Part shown: positions 1 through 6,550 of the stretch, piece after piece
Layout of the letters: each line of letters begins with the position of its first letter
Numbering within the stretch: the stretch's first letter is position 1
NCBI GenBank assembly: GCA_012511135.1
Contig: JAAZGQ010000109.1
Coordinates: 1 to 7,353 of the forward strand
Length of the DNA stretch: 7,353 bases
Direction: 5' to 3'
From: Bacteroidales bacterium
Lineage (GTDB): Bacteria > Bacteroidota > Bacteroidia > Bacteroidales > UBA1402
Notes under the pieces: model-generated
What the model was told of the DNA's origin: nothing
Database searches by the model: none
Seen by the model: the letters and a program-made list of their open reading frames with translations, nothing else
Made by a program: the position numbers and the translations under genes

Positions 1-104
1 TGCAGGAATGGATGGGCTATCCGCTCTTTTTTGTCTGGATCGTGCTGGCTACCCTGCCCTGCTTTTGGGTAGTAAGCCTGGCCAAAAAACATCTTAAAGA
101 ATAA
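1..104 (+). CDS. C-terminal end of a membrane transporter, probably MFS/AmpG-like (5' partial)
   Basis: An open frame enters from the left edge and ends at TAA 102-104, giving 33 complete codons from base 3. The peptide has a Gly-Tyr-Pro turn, one very hydrophobic segment of about 20 residues (LFFVWIVLATLPCFWVVSLA) and a short basic tail (KKHLKE). This is how the last transmembrane helix and cytosolic tail of a polytopic inner-membrane carrier look. The GYxxFFxWxxxATxP pattern resembles, from memory, the last helix of MFS/AmpG-type (muropeptide permease family) proteins of Bacteroidota. Only the end is visible, so the substrate cannot be told. The stop lies two bases before the tex ATG, so the two genes are probably co-transcribed. 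That it is the end of a membrane protein is well supported; the family name is a guess. Confidence 0.55.
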   Translation, partial: QEWMGYPLFFVWIVLATLPCFWVVSLAKKHLKE

Positions 105-106
105 GT

Positions 107-2233
107 ATGCTGAATATACTTGCACATATCGCTTTGATGCTTCAGCTCAAAGAAGCAGCTGTAAAAAACACGCTGAATCTGCTGGACGAAGGAGCCAGCA
201 TTCCTTTTATCAGCCGTTATCGCAAAGAAAACACCGGAGGACTGGACGAAGTGCAGTTGGGCAGCATAGCCGATCTGTACGAGGAGCTCAAAACTCTGGA
301 AAAACGCAAGGAAAGCATTCTTCAAAGCATAGAGGAACAAGGAAAACTCAGTCCGGAACTAAAACAACAAATTGAGGCTTGTACTCAGAAAAACGAACTG
401 GAGGATCTTTACCTGCCATATCGCCCCAAACGTCGCACCCGGGCACAGATTGCCAGAGAAAAGGGCCTGGAGCCCCTGGCAGCCCTCTTGATGAGGCAAG
501 GCCCACAAGACTTAGGACAGCTGGCTGCCCGTTTTACCGGTACAAACGTGACAGATATTCAGGAAGCCCTGGATGGCGCCTCTGACATCATAGCCGAATG
601 GGTAAACGAAAACAGCAGGGGCCGGCAGCAGCTCAGGAACCATTTCAGACGCAGCGCAATCATTCACTCTGTTCTTGTCAAAGGCAAAGAAAGCGAGGGT
701 CAAAACTACCGGGATTATTTTGATTACAGCGAAGCGCTCCGTTCTTGTTCTTCACATCGCTTTCTGGCCATGATCAGAGGCATGAAAGAAGGCTATCTTA
801 GCATTGCACTCAAACCCGACGACGAGGCTTGCCAGAGCAGCCTGGAGCGTTTGTTTGTAAAGGCAGACAATCCTGCCGGCAAGCTGGTTGCGAATGCGGT
901 AAAAGATGCCTGTAAACGCCTGCTGAAACCTTCTATCGAGAATGAATTTCTGAACCTGAGCAAAGAGAAAGCCGATCAGGAAGCCATTCAGGTTTTTGCT
1001 ACTAACCTGAAACAATTGCTGCTGGCTCCTCCCCTGGGGCAAAAACGAGTCCTGGCCATAGACCCCGGCTACAAAAGCGGTTGTAAACTGGTTTGCCTCG
1101 ATGCTCAGGGCAAGCTCCTGCACAACGAAAATATATTTCCTCACCTGGATCAGCGACAAAAAAATCTGGCGGCCAAAAAAATGGCTCAGCTGGTGGAAAG
1201 CTATCAGATTGAAGCCATTGCCATAGGCAACGGTACAGCTTCGAGAGAAACCGAGGCTTTTGTCAAGCACTTGAGGCTTGATCGGGTAGTAAGGGTGTAT
1301 GTAGTAAGCGAAAACGGAGCTTCGGTGTATTCGGCTTCGTCCATTGCCCGGGAAGAATTCCCCGAATACGATGTCACCGTGCGCGGAGCTGTGTCCATTG
1401 GAAGGCGATTATGCGATCCTCTGGCCGAACTGGTTAAAATAGATCCCAAAGCCATAGGAGTTGGACAATACCAGCACGATGTCGATCAACATAAGCTCAA
1501 AAAAGCCCTGGATCAAACGGTGGTGCATTGTGTCAACGCCGTGGGCGTGAACCTGAATACCGCCAGCAAGCATTTGCTGGCTTACGTGTCGGGCCTTAAT
1601 GCCCAATCGGCTGCCCGGATCGTTGACTATCGCGACGAAAAAGGAGCTTTCAATCTGCGTAGCGAACTGCTCAGGGTGCCCTCTGTAGGCCCAAAAAGTT
1701 TTGAACAGGCGGCAGGCTTCCTGCGTATACCCGGTTCCGCTCATCCTCTGGACAATACAGCCGTCCATCCGGAACGCTATGCTCTGGTTGAAAAAATGGC
1801 CTCCGATCTGGGCTGCTCCACCGAAAGCCTGATCCGTGATGCAGCCTTGCGTAAACAAATTCCTCTGGAAAACTATTTGGATGAGCATACCGGCTGGCCC
1901 ACCCTGAACGATATTATGCAGGAACTCGACAAACCCGGACGTGACCCCCGGGCAAAAATCGAAGTCTTTGAATTCGATCCCAAGATTAGAAAATTCGAAG
2001 ACCTGCAAGCGGGCATGGTTTTGCCCGGCATTGTGACCAACATTACCAATTTTGGCTGTTTTGTAGATATAGGCATTAAGGAAAACGGCTTGCTTCACCT
2101 TTCCCAGATGGCTGATCGCTTTGTTAGTCAGGCTACTGAGGTGGTAAGTCTGCATCAACACATCAAAGTCAGGATTCTATCGATTGAACCCGAACGCAGG
2201 CGTATTCAATTGTCCTTAAAAAATTTAGCCTAG
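107..2233 (+). CDS. tex: Tex family RNA-binding transcription accessory protein (S1 domain)
   Basis: The 708-residue product is a full-length Tex (YhgF) protein, a cytosolic nucleic-acid-binding factor linked to transcription. The helical Tex N-terminal part covers about residues 1-190 and includes the conserved stretch IPFISRYRKENTGGLDE. The YqgF/RNase H-like fold starts at VLAIDPG (315-321) and contains SENGASVYSAS (from 401) and GVGQYQHDV. The helix-hairpin-helix region runs from about 480 to 560 (NAVGVNLNTAS, then RVPSVGPKSFEQAAGFLRI). An S1 RNA-binding domain fills residues 632-708. The protein stops right after S1, without the C-terminal tail of the longer (about 770-residue) proteobacterial forms. 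The ATG at 107 is preferred because the N-terminus then matches the family; an in-frame ATG at 137 is the alternative. Residue 403 is Asn where many Tex proteins have Ala (SEAGAS). The gene probably shares a transcript with the transporter ending two bases upstream. Confidence 0.97.
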   Translation: MLNILAHIALMLQLKEAAVKNTLNLLDEGASIPFISRYRKENTGGLDEVQLGSIADLYEELKTLEKRKESILQSIEEQGKLSPELKQQIEACTQKNELEDLYLPYRPKRRTRAQIAREKGLEPLAALLMRQGPQDLGQLAARFTGTNVTDIQEALDGASDIIAEWVNENSRGRQQLRNHFRRSAIIHSVLVKGKESEGQNYRDYFDYSEALRSCSSHRFLAMIRGMKEGYLSIALKPDDEACQSSLERLFVKADNPAGKLVANAVKDACKRLLKPSIENEFLNLSKEKADQEAIQVFATNLKQLLLAPPLGQKRVLAIDPGYKSGCKLVCLDAQGKLLHNENIFPHLDQRQKNLAAKKMAQLVESYQIEAIAIGNGTASRETEAFVKHLRLDRVVRVYVVSENGASVYSASSIAREEFPEYDVTVRGAVSIGRRLCDPLAELVKIDPKAIGVGQYQHDVDQHKLKKALDQTVVHCVNAVGVNLNTASKHLLAYVSGLNAQSAARIVDYRDEKGAFNLRSELLRVPSVGPKSFEQAAGFLRIPGSAHPLDNTAVHPERYALVEKMASDLGCSTESLIRDAALRKQIPLENYLDEHTGWPTLNDIMQELDKPGRDPRAKIEVFEFDPKIRKFEDLQAGMVLPGIVTNITNFGCFVDIGIKENGLLHLSQMADRFVSQATEVVSLHQHIKVRILSIEPERRRIQLSLKNLA

Positions 2234-2254
2234 GCTGCCTGAGTAAACAAAAAC

Positions 2255-2285
2255 TTGTGCCATTGCATAAAATAATCTATTTTTA
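2255..2285 (+). promoter_or_regulatory. Candidate Bacteroidota-type promoter for the patatin-menA pair
   Basis: In the gap after tex there is a TTG at 2255-2257 and, after a 20-base spacer, TATTTTTA at 2278-2285. The latter matches the Bacteroidota -7 consensus TAnnTTTG at all defined positions except the last. The spacing falls in the usual range of about 17-23 bases. Transcription would begin near 2292, about 30 bases before the ATG at 2322. The region is AT-rich, so a chance match is possible. No terminator is visible after tex, so readthrough from tex is an alternative. Confidence 0.35.
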
Positions 2286-2321
2286 CCAAGCTTTTGCTTC
2301 GCATTGCCAGCTTATGAGTTT

Positions 2322-3155
2322 ATGAAATCCTTACAAAAGAAACAATACGCTGTCGGCCTTGCCCTGAGCGGCGGAGGAGCCAAAGGTTTTGCCCATGCCG
2401 GAGCTATTAAGGCACTCGAAGAATTTCACATTTATCCCGACCTCATTTCGGGCACCAGTGCAGGAGCTATTGTTGGTTCTCTCTATGCCGATGGATGCAA
2501 TCCCCACGAAATCATTGAACTTTTCAACCACACTTCCTTTTATAAATTTGCCAGTTTTGCCCGTTCCAAAAGTGGCCTGTTCAAAATAGACAATTTCCGC
2601 AAGGCCATGGAGCAAAAGCTCAAAGCCAAGACTTTCGAAGAGCTGAACATCCCTTTGTATGTGAACGCTACAGATATGTTTCACGGCAAAAACGTGTTTT
2701 TCAGTTCCGGCAGCTTGTTGGATAAGGTCATAGCCTCCTGCAGTATTCCCATAATCTTCGAACCTGTGCTCATAGATGGCATTCACTACTCCGACGGAGG
2801 CCTGCTGTGCAACTTTCCGGTAGAGGTCTTGCGCAAACAATGTCAATATTTGATAGGTGTCAATGTGAGTCCTGTGGATATAGATCACGAAGAACAACTG
2901 AACCTCTTGGATATTATTCAACGTACTTATTTTTTCATTCGTAAATCCAATGTGATAAACTCCAGAGAACAATGTGATTTATTGATTGAACCGCCCTCTA
3001 TTGATAAATACGGCATGTTTGATGCCGTCAAGAACGAAGAAATATTCCAGTTGGGTTATCAGGCTGCCCTGGCCATATTGAATGCTCAACCGGAAATAGT
3101 AAAAGAGATGCAGGCATTGGGTTCTCCCCGACGACTAAAACATGAAATCAATTAA
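2322..3155 (+). CDS. Patatin-like phospholipase / serine acyl hydrolase (RssA-like)
   Basis: The 277-residue protein has all hallmarks of a bacterial patatin domain. The oxyanion-hole loop GGGAKG is at 17-22, the nucleophile elbow G-T-S-A-G at 44-48 has Ser46 as nucleophile, and Asp158 lies in the DGG motif that completes the Ser-Asp dyad. Such enzymes cleave acyl esters of phospholipids or related lipids; the substrate here is unknown. There is no signal peptide and no added barrel or cyclic-nucleotide domain, so it is a compact, probably cytosolic or membrane-surface enzyme. I start it at ATG 2322 and not at the in-frame TTG 2304, because the ATG directly precedes the conserved core (Q-Y-A-V-G-L-A-L-S-G-G-G) and is the stronger codon. 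Its last 14 bases overlap the start of menA in another frame, which suggests translational coupling. Confidence 0.93.
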   Translation: MKSLQKKQYAVGLALSGGGAKGFAHAGAIKALEEFHIYPDLISGTSAGAIVGSLYADGCNPHEIIELFNHTSFYKFASFARSKSGLFKIDNFRKAMEQKLKAKTFEELNIPLYVNATDMFHGKNVFFSSGSLLDKVIASCSIPIIFEPVLIDGIHYSDGGLLCNFPVEVLRKQCQYLIGVNVSPVDIDHEEQLNLLDIIQRTYFFIRKSNVINSREQCDLLIEPPSIDKYGMFDAVKNEEIFQLGYQAALAILNAQPEIVKEMQALGSPRRLKHEIN

Positions 3156-4038
3156 ACTCTATATTCAAACTTTCCGCCCCAGAACCCTGCCATTGTCGGT
3201 TTCGGGCATAGTCCTGGGCAGCTTGCTGGCCGCTTCCGAAGGATATTTTAATATCTGGACCTTTGTTCTGGCTATCTTGACAACTTTGAGTCTGCAAATT
3301 CTGTCGAACATTTCCAACGAACTGGGTGACGCACAAAAAGGCACCGATACCGCCGACCGCAAAGGCCCCGCCTATGTGCTGCTTTCGGGAGCTCTCACCC
3401 AAAAGGATTTCAAGTACCTGATTATTGTCTTCGGCCTGCTAAGCGTCGTCTTTGGCAGTATGCTGGTGTACAACTCACTGGATTATTTCTTCAGCAAAGA
3501 AGGCCTGATTATGCTGGCTTTCGGGGGCTTGGCCATTATCGCTTCCATCACTTACACCTTAGGCAGGAATCCCTATGGCTACCAAGGCTGGGGCGATTTG
3601 TTTGTGTTTGTGTTTTTCGGCCTGTTGAGCACCCTGGGAGTCTATTTTTTGCAGAGCGGACAAGTACCTTTTTTGCTGTTGCTTCCTGCCTCGGCTTGTG
3701 GCTTCCTTATCACCGGAGTGCTAAACCTGAATAATATCCGGGATATGGAGACCGATAAGATCAACCGGATCACTCTGCCCCTTTTGTTGGGCAGGCGCAA
3801 GGCCAAAATCTATCACAAGCTGCTGGTCTACGGAGCTTTTGCGCTGATGCTGATCTATAACCTGATTAAAGGACTGGACTGGCCTCAATATCTTTTCTTG
3901 CTTTTACTTCCTTTGGCGGTATTTCACCTACATCGTGTGCGTAAGCTCAACGACGGGTTACTCGATCCGCAACTGCCGGTTCTGGTGTTGCTGACCATTC
4001 TGTTTAGTCTGGTGGTGGGATTTACTTCTTTCCTGTAA
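3142..4038 (+). CDS. menA: 1,4-dihydroxy-2-naphthoate polyprenyltransferase (UbiA family)
   Basis: The 298-residue, very hydrophobic protein with about eight or nine membrane spans is a UbiA-superfamily prenyltransferase. It starts with FRPRTLPLSVSGIVLGS, typical of MenA. The first Asp-rich motif is N56-x-x-N59-E60-x-x-D63-x5-D69 followed by ADRKGP, with the spacing seen in MenA (NDxGDxxxGxD) and not the NDxxDxxxD of UbiA. The second motif is N198-x-x-D201-x-x-x-D205 (NNIRDMETD), followed by the usual TLPLLLGRRKA. MenA joins a polyprenyl chain to 1,4-dihydroxy-2-naphthoate in the inner membrane, making demethylmenaquinone. E60 replaces the common Asp; Glu could still bind Mg-diphosphate. The start overlaps the patatin gene by 14 bp, and the 3' end overlaps the convergent menG by 17 bp. 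menG next door, which performs the following step, supports the assignment. Confidence 0.93.
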   Translation: MKSIKLYIQTFRPRTLPLSVSGIVLGSLLAASEGYFNIWTFVLAILTTLSLQILSNISNELGDAQKGTDTADRKGPAYVLLSGALTQKDFKYLIIVFGLLSVVFGSMLVYNSLDYFFSKEGLIMLAFGGLAIIASITYTLGRNPYGYQGWGDLFVFVFFGLLSTLGVYFLQSGQVPFLLLLPASACGFLITGVLNLNNIRDMETDKINRITLPLLLGRRKAKIYHKLLVYGAFALMLIYNLIKGLDWPQYLFLLLLPLAVFHLHRVRKLNDGLLDPQLPVLVLLTILFSLVVGFTSFL

Positions 4039-4714
4039 AAATACGAGCCAGCCCCATGCTCAGTGCTTGCTGCCGTGTTTCGGTATAACCGCAGGATTGC
4101 AGGATCTTTAGGAATTCTTTGGGCTTGGGGAAATGCAAAACGGAAGCCGGTAAATAGGCATAAGCTTGCTTATCGCCCGAAATCATCCCGCCTATCCAGG
4201 GTAAAACCCGGGTGAAGTAAAAGGAATAGAGTGCATACAAAAAACGCCCCTGTGGTACAGAAAGTTCCAGTATCAAAAGCATTCCTCCGGGTTTGAGCAC
4301 CCGCAGCATCTCCTGTAAGCCCAGCTCCAGGTTTTCGTAATTACGTACGCCAAAAGCCACTCCTACTGCATCAAAACTGTTGTCAGGATAAGCAATGGCT
4401 TCACTGTCGCCCTGCTCAAGCTGTATAATTTCGCTCAGGCCCAGAGCCTGAACCTTTTGTCTGCCTATACGTAACATTTGTTCCGATATATCCAATCCCA
4501 ACACCGAGGGGACACCGGCTTTGGCGAGGGCAATGCTGAAATCGGCTGTTCCGCAGGCCATGTCCATTACCCGTTCATGGGCTTGTCCAAGAATCTTTCT
4601 GACGGCTTTACGCCTCCAGCTTTTATCCACATTGAGCGAGAGCAGATGGTTTAATTGATCGTAGTGCGGAGCAATATGATCAAAAAGATTCGTAATAGCC
4701 TTCTTTTTAGGCAT
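4022..4714 (-). CDS. menG: Demethylmenaquinone methyltransferase (MenG/UbiE)
   Basis: The 230-residue protein is a class I SAM-dependent methyltransferase of the UbiE/MenG family. The N-terminal signature FDHIAPHYDQLNHLLSLNVDKSWRRKAV (11-38) is diagnostic. SAM-binding motif I is D51-M-A-C-G-T-A-D58, the acidic residue that binds the ribose is D75 (LGLDIS), and the later motifs AFGVRNYENLELGL and MLRVLKPGG are present. It C-methylates demethylmenaquinone, the last step of menaquinone synthesis. The N-terminus is some 10-15 residues shorter than in many relatives but retains the conserved core. The ATG has no Shine-Dalgarno sequence and lies five bases after the stop of the barrel gene, so both probably share the promoter at 5415-5446. 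It is labelled ubiE in many genomes; menG is the better name if, as usual in Bacteroidota, no ubiquinone is made. Its last 17 bases overlap menA tail to tail. Confidence 0.95.
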   Translation of the reverse strand: MPKKKAITNLFDHIAPHYDQLNHLLSLNVDKSWRRKAVRKILGQAHERVMDMACGTADFSIALAKAGVPSVLGLDISEQMLRIGRQKVQALGLSEIIQLEQGDSEAIAYPDNSFDAVGVAFGVRNYENLELGLQEMLRVLKPGGMLLILELSVPQGRFLYALYSFYFTRVLPWIGGMISGDKQAYAYLPASVLHFPKPKEFLKILQSCGYTETRQQALSMGLARIFTGKK

Positions 4715-4719
4715 GTGAA

Positions 4720-5361
4720 TTAGTGTTTTGTGTGATGAAACATAAGGCCAAGATAAATTCTGGGGCCTTTTACAAAATCATCCTGAGGATTGGAAAGATT
4801 CATCAGGTAATCGATTTTGAAGATCAGGTGCATTTTATCGCTCAGGCTGTATTCCATGCCTGCGAAAGGACAGAAAGCCATAAAAGAATAGTTTCTGTAG
4901 GAAGCTGCCTGTTCTGTTGCGTAATCCAGAGGATTGTCCTGCAACAAAGTCAGATTTTTAACGGAGCCGCCTCCCAGGGTCCCTCCGCCAAAAGGTTTGA
5001 ATTTACCGATTTTCCAATGGTAATCGGCTAAAAGACCTCCCCAGCCTATGGTGACATTGCTGTTGTATTTTCCGTAACGCAGTGTGGTGCTGTATCCTTC
5101 TGTGCCCAGGCGCCAATGATCTCCGAAATGAAGGCGAATGGCACCACCCAAACCCAGGGGCAGCCCTCTCATTTCTTCCACAGACAAGAGTGTTTCCTGA
5201 GCATCGCAGACCGCAGTCTTTCCCCCAAAAAAATAACCGCTGTGGGGCATCATACCACCGGAAAACCCTTTGTATGCAAACCTTGCCCCATTTTCACGGG
5301 CAAAGCAACTGTTGTTAATGCTGAAAATAACAACAATAAATAGGAATAATCTTCGAATCAT
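4720..5361 (-). CDS. Exported beta-barrel-like protein of unknown function, upstream of menG
   Basis: I do not recognise a named family for this 213-residue protein. It begins with a clear Sec signal peptide: MIRR, a hydrophobic stretch LFLFIVVIFSI, then NNSCFA with probable cleavage before RENG. The Cys in NNSC does not form a good lipobox. The mature part is rich in Gly and aromatic residues in alternating strand-like stretches, such as LGLGGAIRLHFGDHWRLGTE, NVTIGWGGLLADYHW and MHLIFKIDYLMNL. It ends with an amphipathic strand RIYLGLMFHH plus a three-residue tail. This suits a small eight-stranded outer-membrane barrel. From memory, PorT-type barrels of the type IX secretion system occur near ubiE in some Bacteroidota, but I see no specific PorT motif. 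It appears to be the first main gene of a two-gene transcript with menG, five bases downstream. Export is well supported, the barrel fold likely, the function unknown. Confidence 0.8.
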   Translation of the reverse strand: MIRRLFLFIVVIFSINNSCFARENGARFAYKGFSGGMMPHSGYFFGGKTAVCDAQETLLSVEEMRGLPLGLGGAIRLHFGDHWRLGTEGYSTTLRYGKYNSNVTIGWGGLLADYHWKIGKFKPFGGGTLGGGSVKNLTLLQDNPLDYATEQAASYRNYSFMAFCPFAGMEYSLSDKMHLIFKIDYLMNLSNPQDDFVKGPRIYLGLMFHHTKH

Positions 5362-5390
5362 CGCACTATTAGCCAGATATTTAAATGCAT
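5358..5390 (-). CDS. Possible ten-codon leader ORF overlapping the barrel gene start
   Basis: Between the predicted transcription start (near 5408) and the barrel gene there is a short ORF that starts with ATG at 5390-5388 and encodes MHLNIWLIVR. Its TGA stop (5360-5358) overlaps the barrel gene ATG (5361-5359) in an ATGA arrangement, typical of translational coupling. It is the first ATG of the predicted transcript. No conservation can be judged here and an ORF this short may be chance. Confidence 0.25.
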   Translation of the reverse strand: MHLNIWLIVR

Positions 5391-5414
5391 AAAAATCAAT
5401 TTATAAAAAAAAGG

Positions 5415-5446
5415 CAAAGGTAGGTATTCCTTCAGAAATCCTGAAA
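5415..5446 (-). promoter_or_regulatory. Bacteroidota-type promoter of the barrel gene-menG operon
   Basis: Read on the minus strand, TACCTTTG (5422-5415) matches the Bacteroidota -7 box TAnnTTTG exactly. A TTTC (5446-5443) lies 20 bases upstream and matches the -33 box TTTG in three of four positions. The start of transcription is expected near 5408, giving a leader of about 47 bases that is very AT-rich, as is common where no Shine-Dalgarno sequence is used. A short dyad, TTCAG-AAATC-CTGAA at 5431-5445, lies in the spacer and touches the -33 box; it could be an operator. Confidence 0.65.
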
Positions 5447-5460
5447 TAAAACTCTACTGA

Positions 5461-5481
5461 CTTGCCCATAAAAAGGACAAG
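5461..5481 (-). terminator. Candidate hairpin terminator after the threonine aldolase gene
   Basis: Eleven bases past the aldolase stop, the minus-strand RNA can fold CUUGUCC (5481-5475) with GGGCAAG (5467-5461) around a seven-base U-rich loop. The stem has one G-U pair (5465 with 5477), which on the plus strand would be a C-A mismatch. The hairpin therefore fits minus-strand transcripts better, the direction expected for ending the galM-aldolase transcript. The U-rich stretch GTTTTATTT follows only after several bases, so it is an imperfect intrinsic terminator. The next promoter begins about 15 bases further on. Confidence 0.4.
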
Positions 5482-5491
5482 CTTTCCCCGG

Positions 5492-6535
5492 CTAAAAACC
5501 TCTGATATCTTCGAGCAATTGTTTTATATGCTGTCCGGGAGTGGCCCAACTGGTGCAAATACGCACTGCAGTCTGCTTATCGTTGGGTTTGGCCCAGAAA
5601 CTAAAGACATAATTCTTTTCCAGATACCTCAGCAAAGGGTCGGGTAAGATCGGAAATTGTTGATTGGTAGGCGACTCAGACAAAAAAGTATAGCCCATTT
5701 TTTTAAGCCCTTCGCGCAATTGCAATGCGAGATCAACCGCGTGTTTAGAAATCTCGAAATACAAATTATCCTGAAACAACGTTTCAAACTGTATCCCCAA
5801 CAATCTGCCCTTGGCCAGCATACCCCCTTTTTGCTTGATCTGATAGCGGAAATCCTTTTTCAGTTGCTCTCGGGTAATAACCACAGCTTCGCCAAACAAG
5901 GCTCCGACTTTGGTCCCTCCAATATAAAAGACATCGCAGACGCGGGCAATTTCTTCCAATTCGAGATCGTTACCTTCGGCTGCAAGCGCATAGCCCAGAC
6001 GGGCGCCGTCCAAAAACAAGGGCAGATCATAGCGACGGCAAACTTTGTGAACTTCCCTGAGTTCAGAACAGGAATAGATCGTTCCTTTTTCGGTGGACTG
6101 CGATATATATACCATGCCGGGTTGAACCATATGCTCCCGGCTGGGATCGTTTAAATGTTCCAGACAGAGGGCTTCCACTTGTGCAGCCCGAATCTTGCCA
6201 TCCTCCGAGGGCAGAGCCAGCACTTTGTGGCCGGTGGCTTCGATGGCTCCGCTTTCGTGAACATTGATGTGGCCGCTTTCGGCGGCTATGACTCCCTGAT
6301 GCGGACGCAGAATGGAAGAGATAACCGTAGTGTTGGTCTGTGTGCCCCCAACCAAAAAGTGAACATCGGCGGCCGGAGCTCCGCAAGCTTGTTTAATCAA
6401 ATCGGCAGCTCGTTCGCAATAGGAATCTTCTCCATAGCCGATCGTTTGTTCCAAATTGGTACGGAGCAGGCTTTCCATAATGTGGGGATGTGCTCCTTCG
6501 GAATAATCGCATTCAAGTCTGATCATCTTAGTCAT
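5492..6535 (-). CDS. ltaE: Threonine aldolase family PLP-dependent enzyme (low-specificity L-threonine aldolase)
   Basis: The 347-residue protein is a fold-type I PLP enzyme of the threonine aldolase/beta-eliminating lyase family, which typically splits L-threonine or L-allo-threonine into glycine and acetaldehyde. Visible family features are the start DYSEGAHPHIMESL (10-23), the GYGEDSYCERA stretch (33-43), the GGTQTN cofactor-phosphate region (63-68), H89 expected to stack on PLP (HINVHESGAIEATGHK), D176 and R179 in FLDGARLGYAL, and the Schiff-base lysine K209 in YIGGTKVGALFGEA. The size is usual. The start at 6535 is used; a second ATG three codons later (6526) is equally possible, and neither has a Shine-Dalgarno sequence. 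It follows galM by 30 bp on the same strand and is probably co-transcribed. The DYSEGAHP subgroup differs from the E. coli LtaE type, so the exact substrate and stereospecificity are inferred. Confidence 0.88.
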   Translation of the reverse strand: MTKMIRLECDYSEGAHPHIMESLLRTNLEQTIGYGEDSYCERAADLIKQACGAPAADVHFLVGGTQTNTTVISSILRPHQGVIAAESGHINVHESGAIEATGHKVLALPSEDGKIRAAQVEALCLEHLNDPSREHMVQPGMVYISQSTEKGTIYSCSELREVHKVCRRYDLPLFLDGARLGYALAAEGNDLELEEIARVCDVFYIGGTKVGALFGEAVVITREQLKKDFRYQIKQKGGMLAKGRLLGIQFETLFQDNLYFEISKHAVDLALQLREGLKKMGYTFLSESPTNQQFPILPDPLLRYLEKNYVFSFWAKPNDKQTAVRICTSWATPGQHIKQLLEDIRGF

Positions 6536-6550
6536 TTTTGAGCTTAATAA

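Noticed and set aside
1409..2161. A 250-codon antisense ORF opposite tex, and another of 172 codons at 752-1270
   Set aside because: Both lie in exact codon register with tex on the opposite strand. Such frames stay open when the sense gene avoids TTA, CTA and TCA codons, and tex mainly uses CTG/TTG for Leu. The translations show no recognisable family, while tex itself is a complete conserved protein.
2227..2236. Ten-base palindrome AGCCTAGGCT at the tex stop codon
   Set aside because: It has no loop to form a hairpin and no T-run after it, and a palindrome this short is expected by chance, so I do not call it a terminator or operator.
2304..2321. TTG at 2304 as start of the patatin gene
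   Set aside because: It would add only six residues (MPAYEF) and is a weaker codon than the ATG at 2322, which directly precedes the conserved core.
2331..2972. A 213-codon antisense ORF opposite the patatin gene
   Set aside because: It is in codon register with the patatin gene and explained by the same codon bias. The sense product has all catalytic motifs.
5285..5361. Lipoprotein signal in the barrel-like protein, because of the Cys in NNSCFA
   Set aside because: The residues before Cys (N-N-S) do not fit a lipobox, whereas C-F-A followed by R-E-N fits ordinary signal peptidase I cleavage.
5657..6541. Plus-strand ORFs of 165 and 128 codons opposite the threonine aldolase gene
   Set aside because: They are in-register shadows of the aldolase gene, together spanning one open antisense frame broken by a stop, with no family-like motifs.
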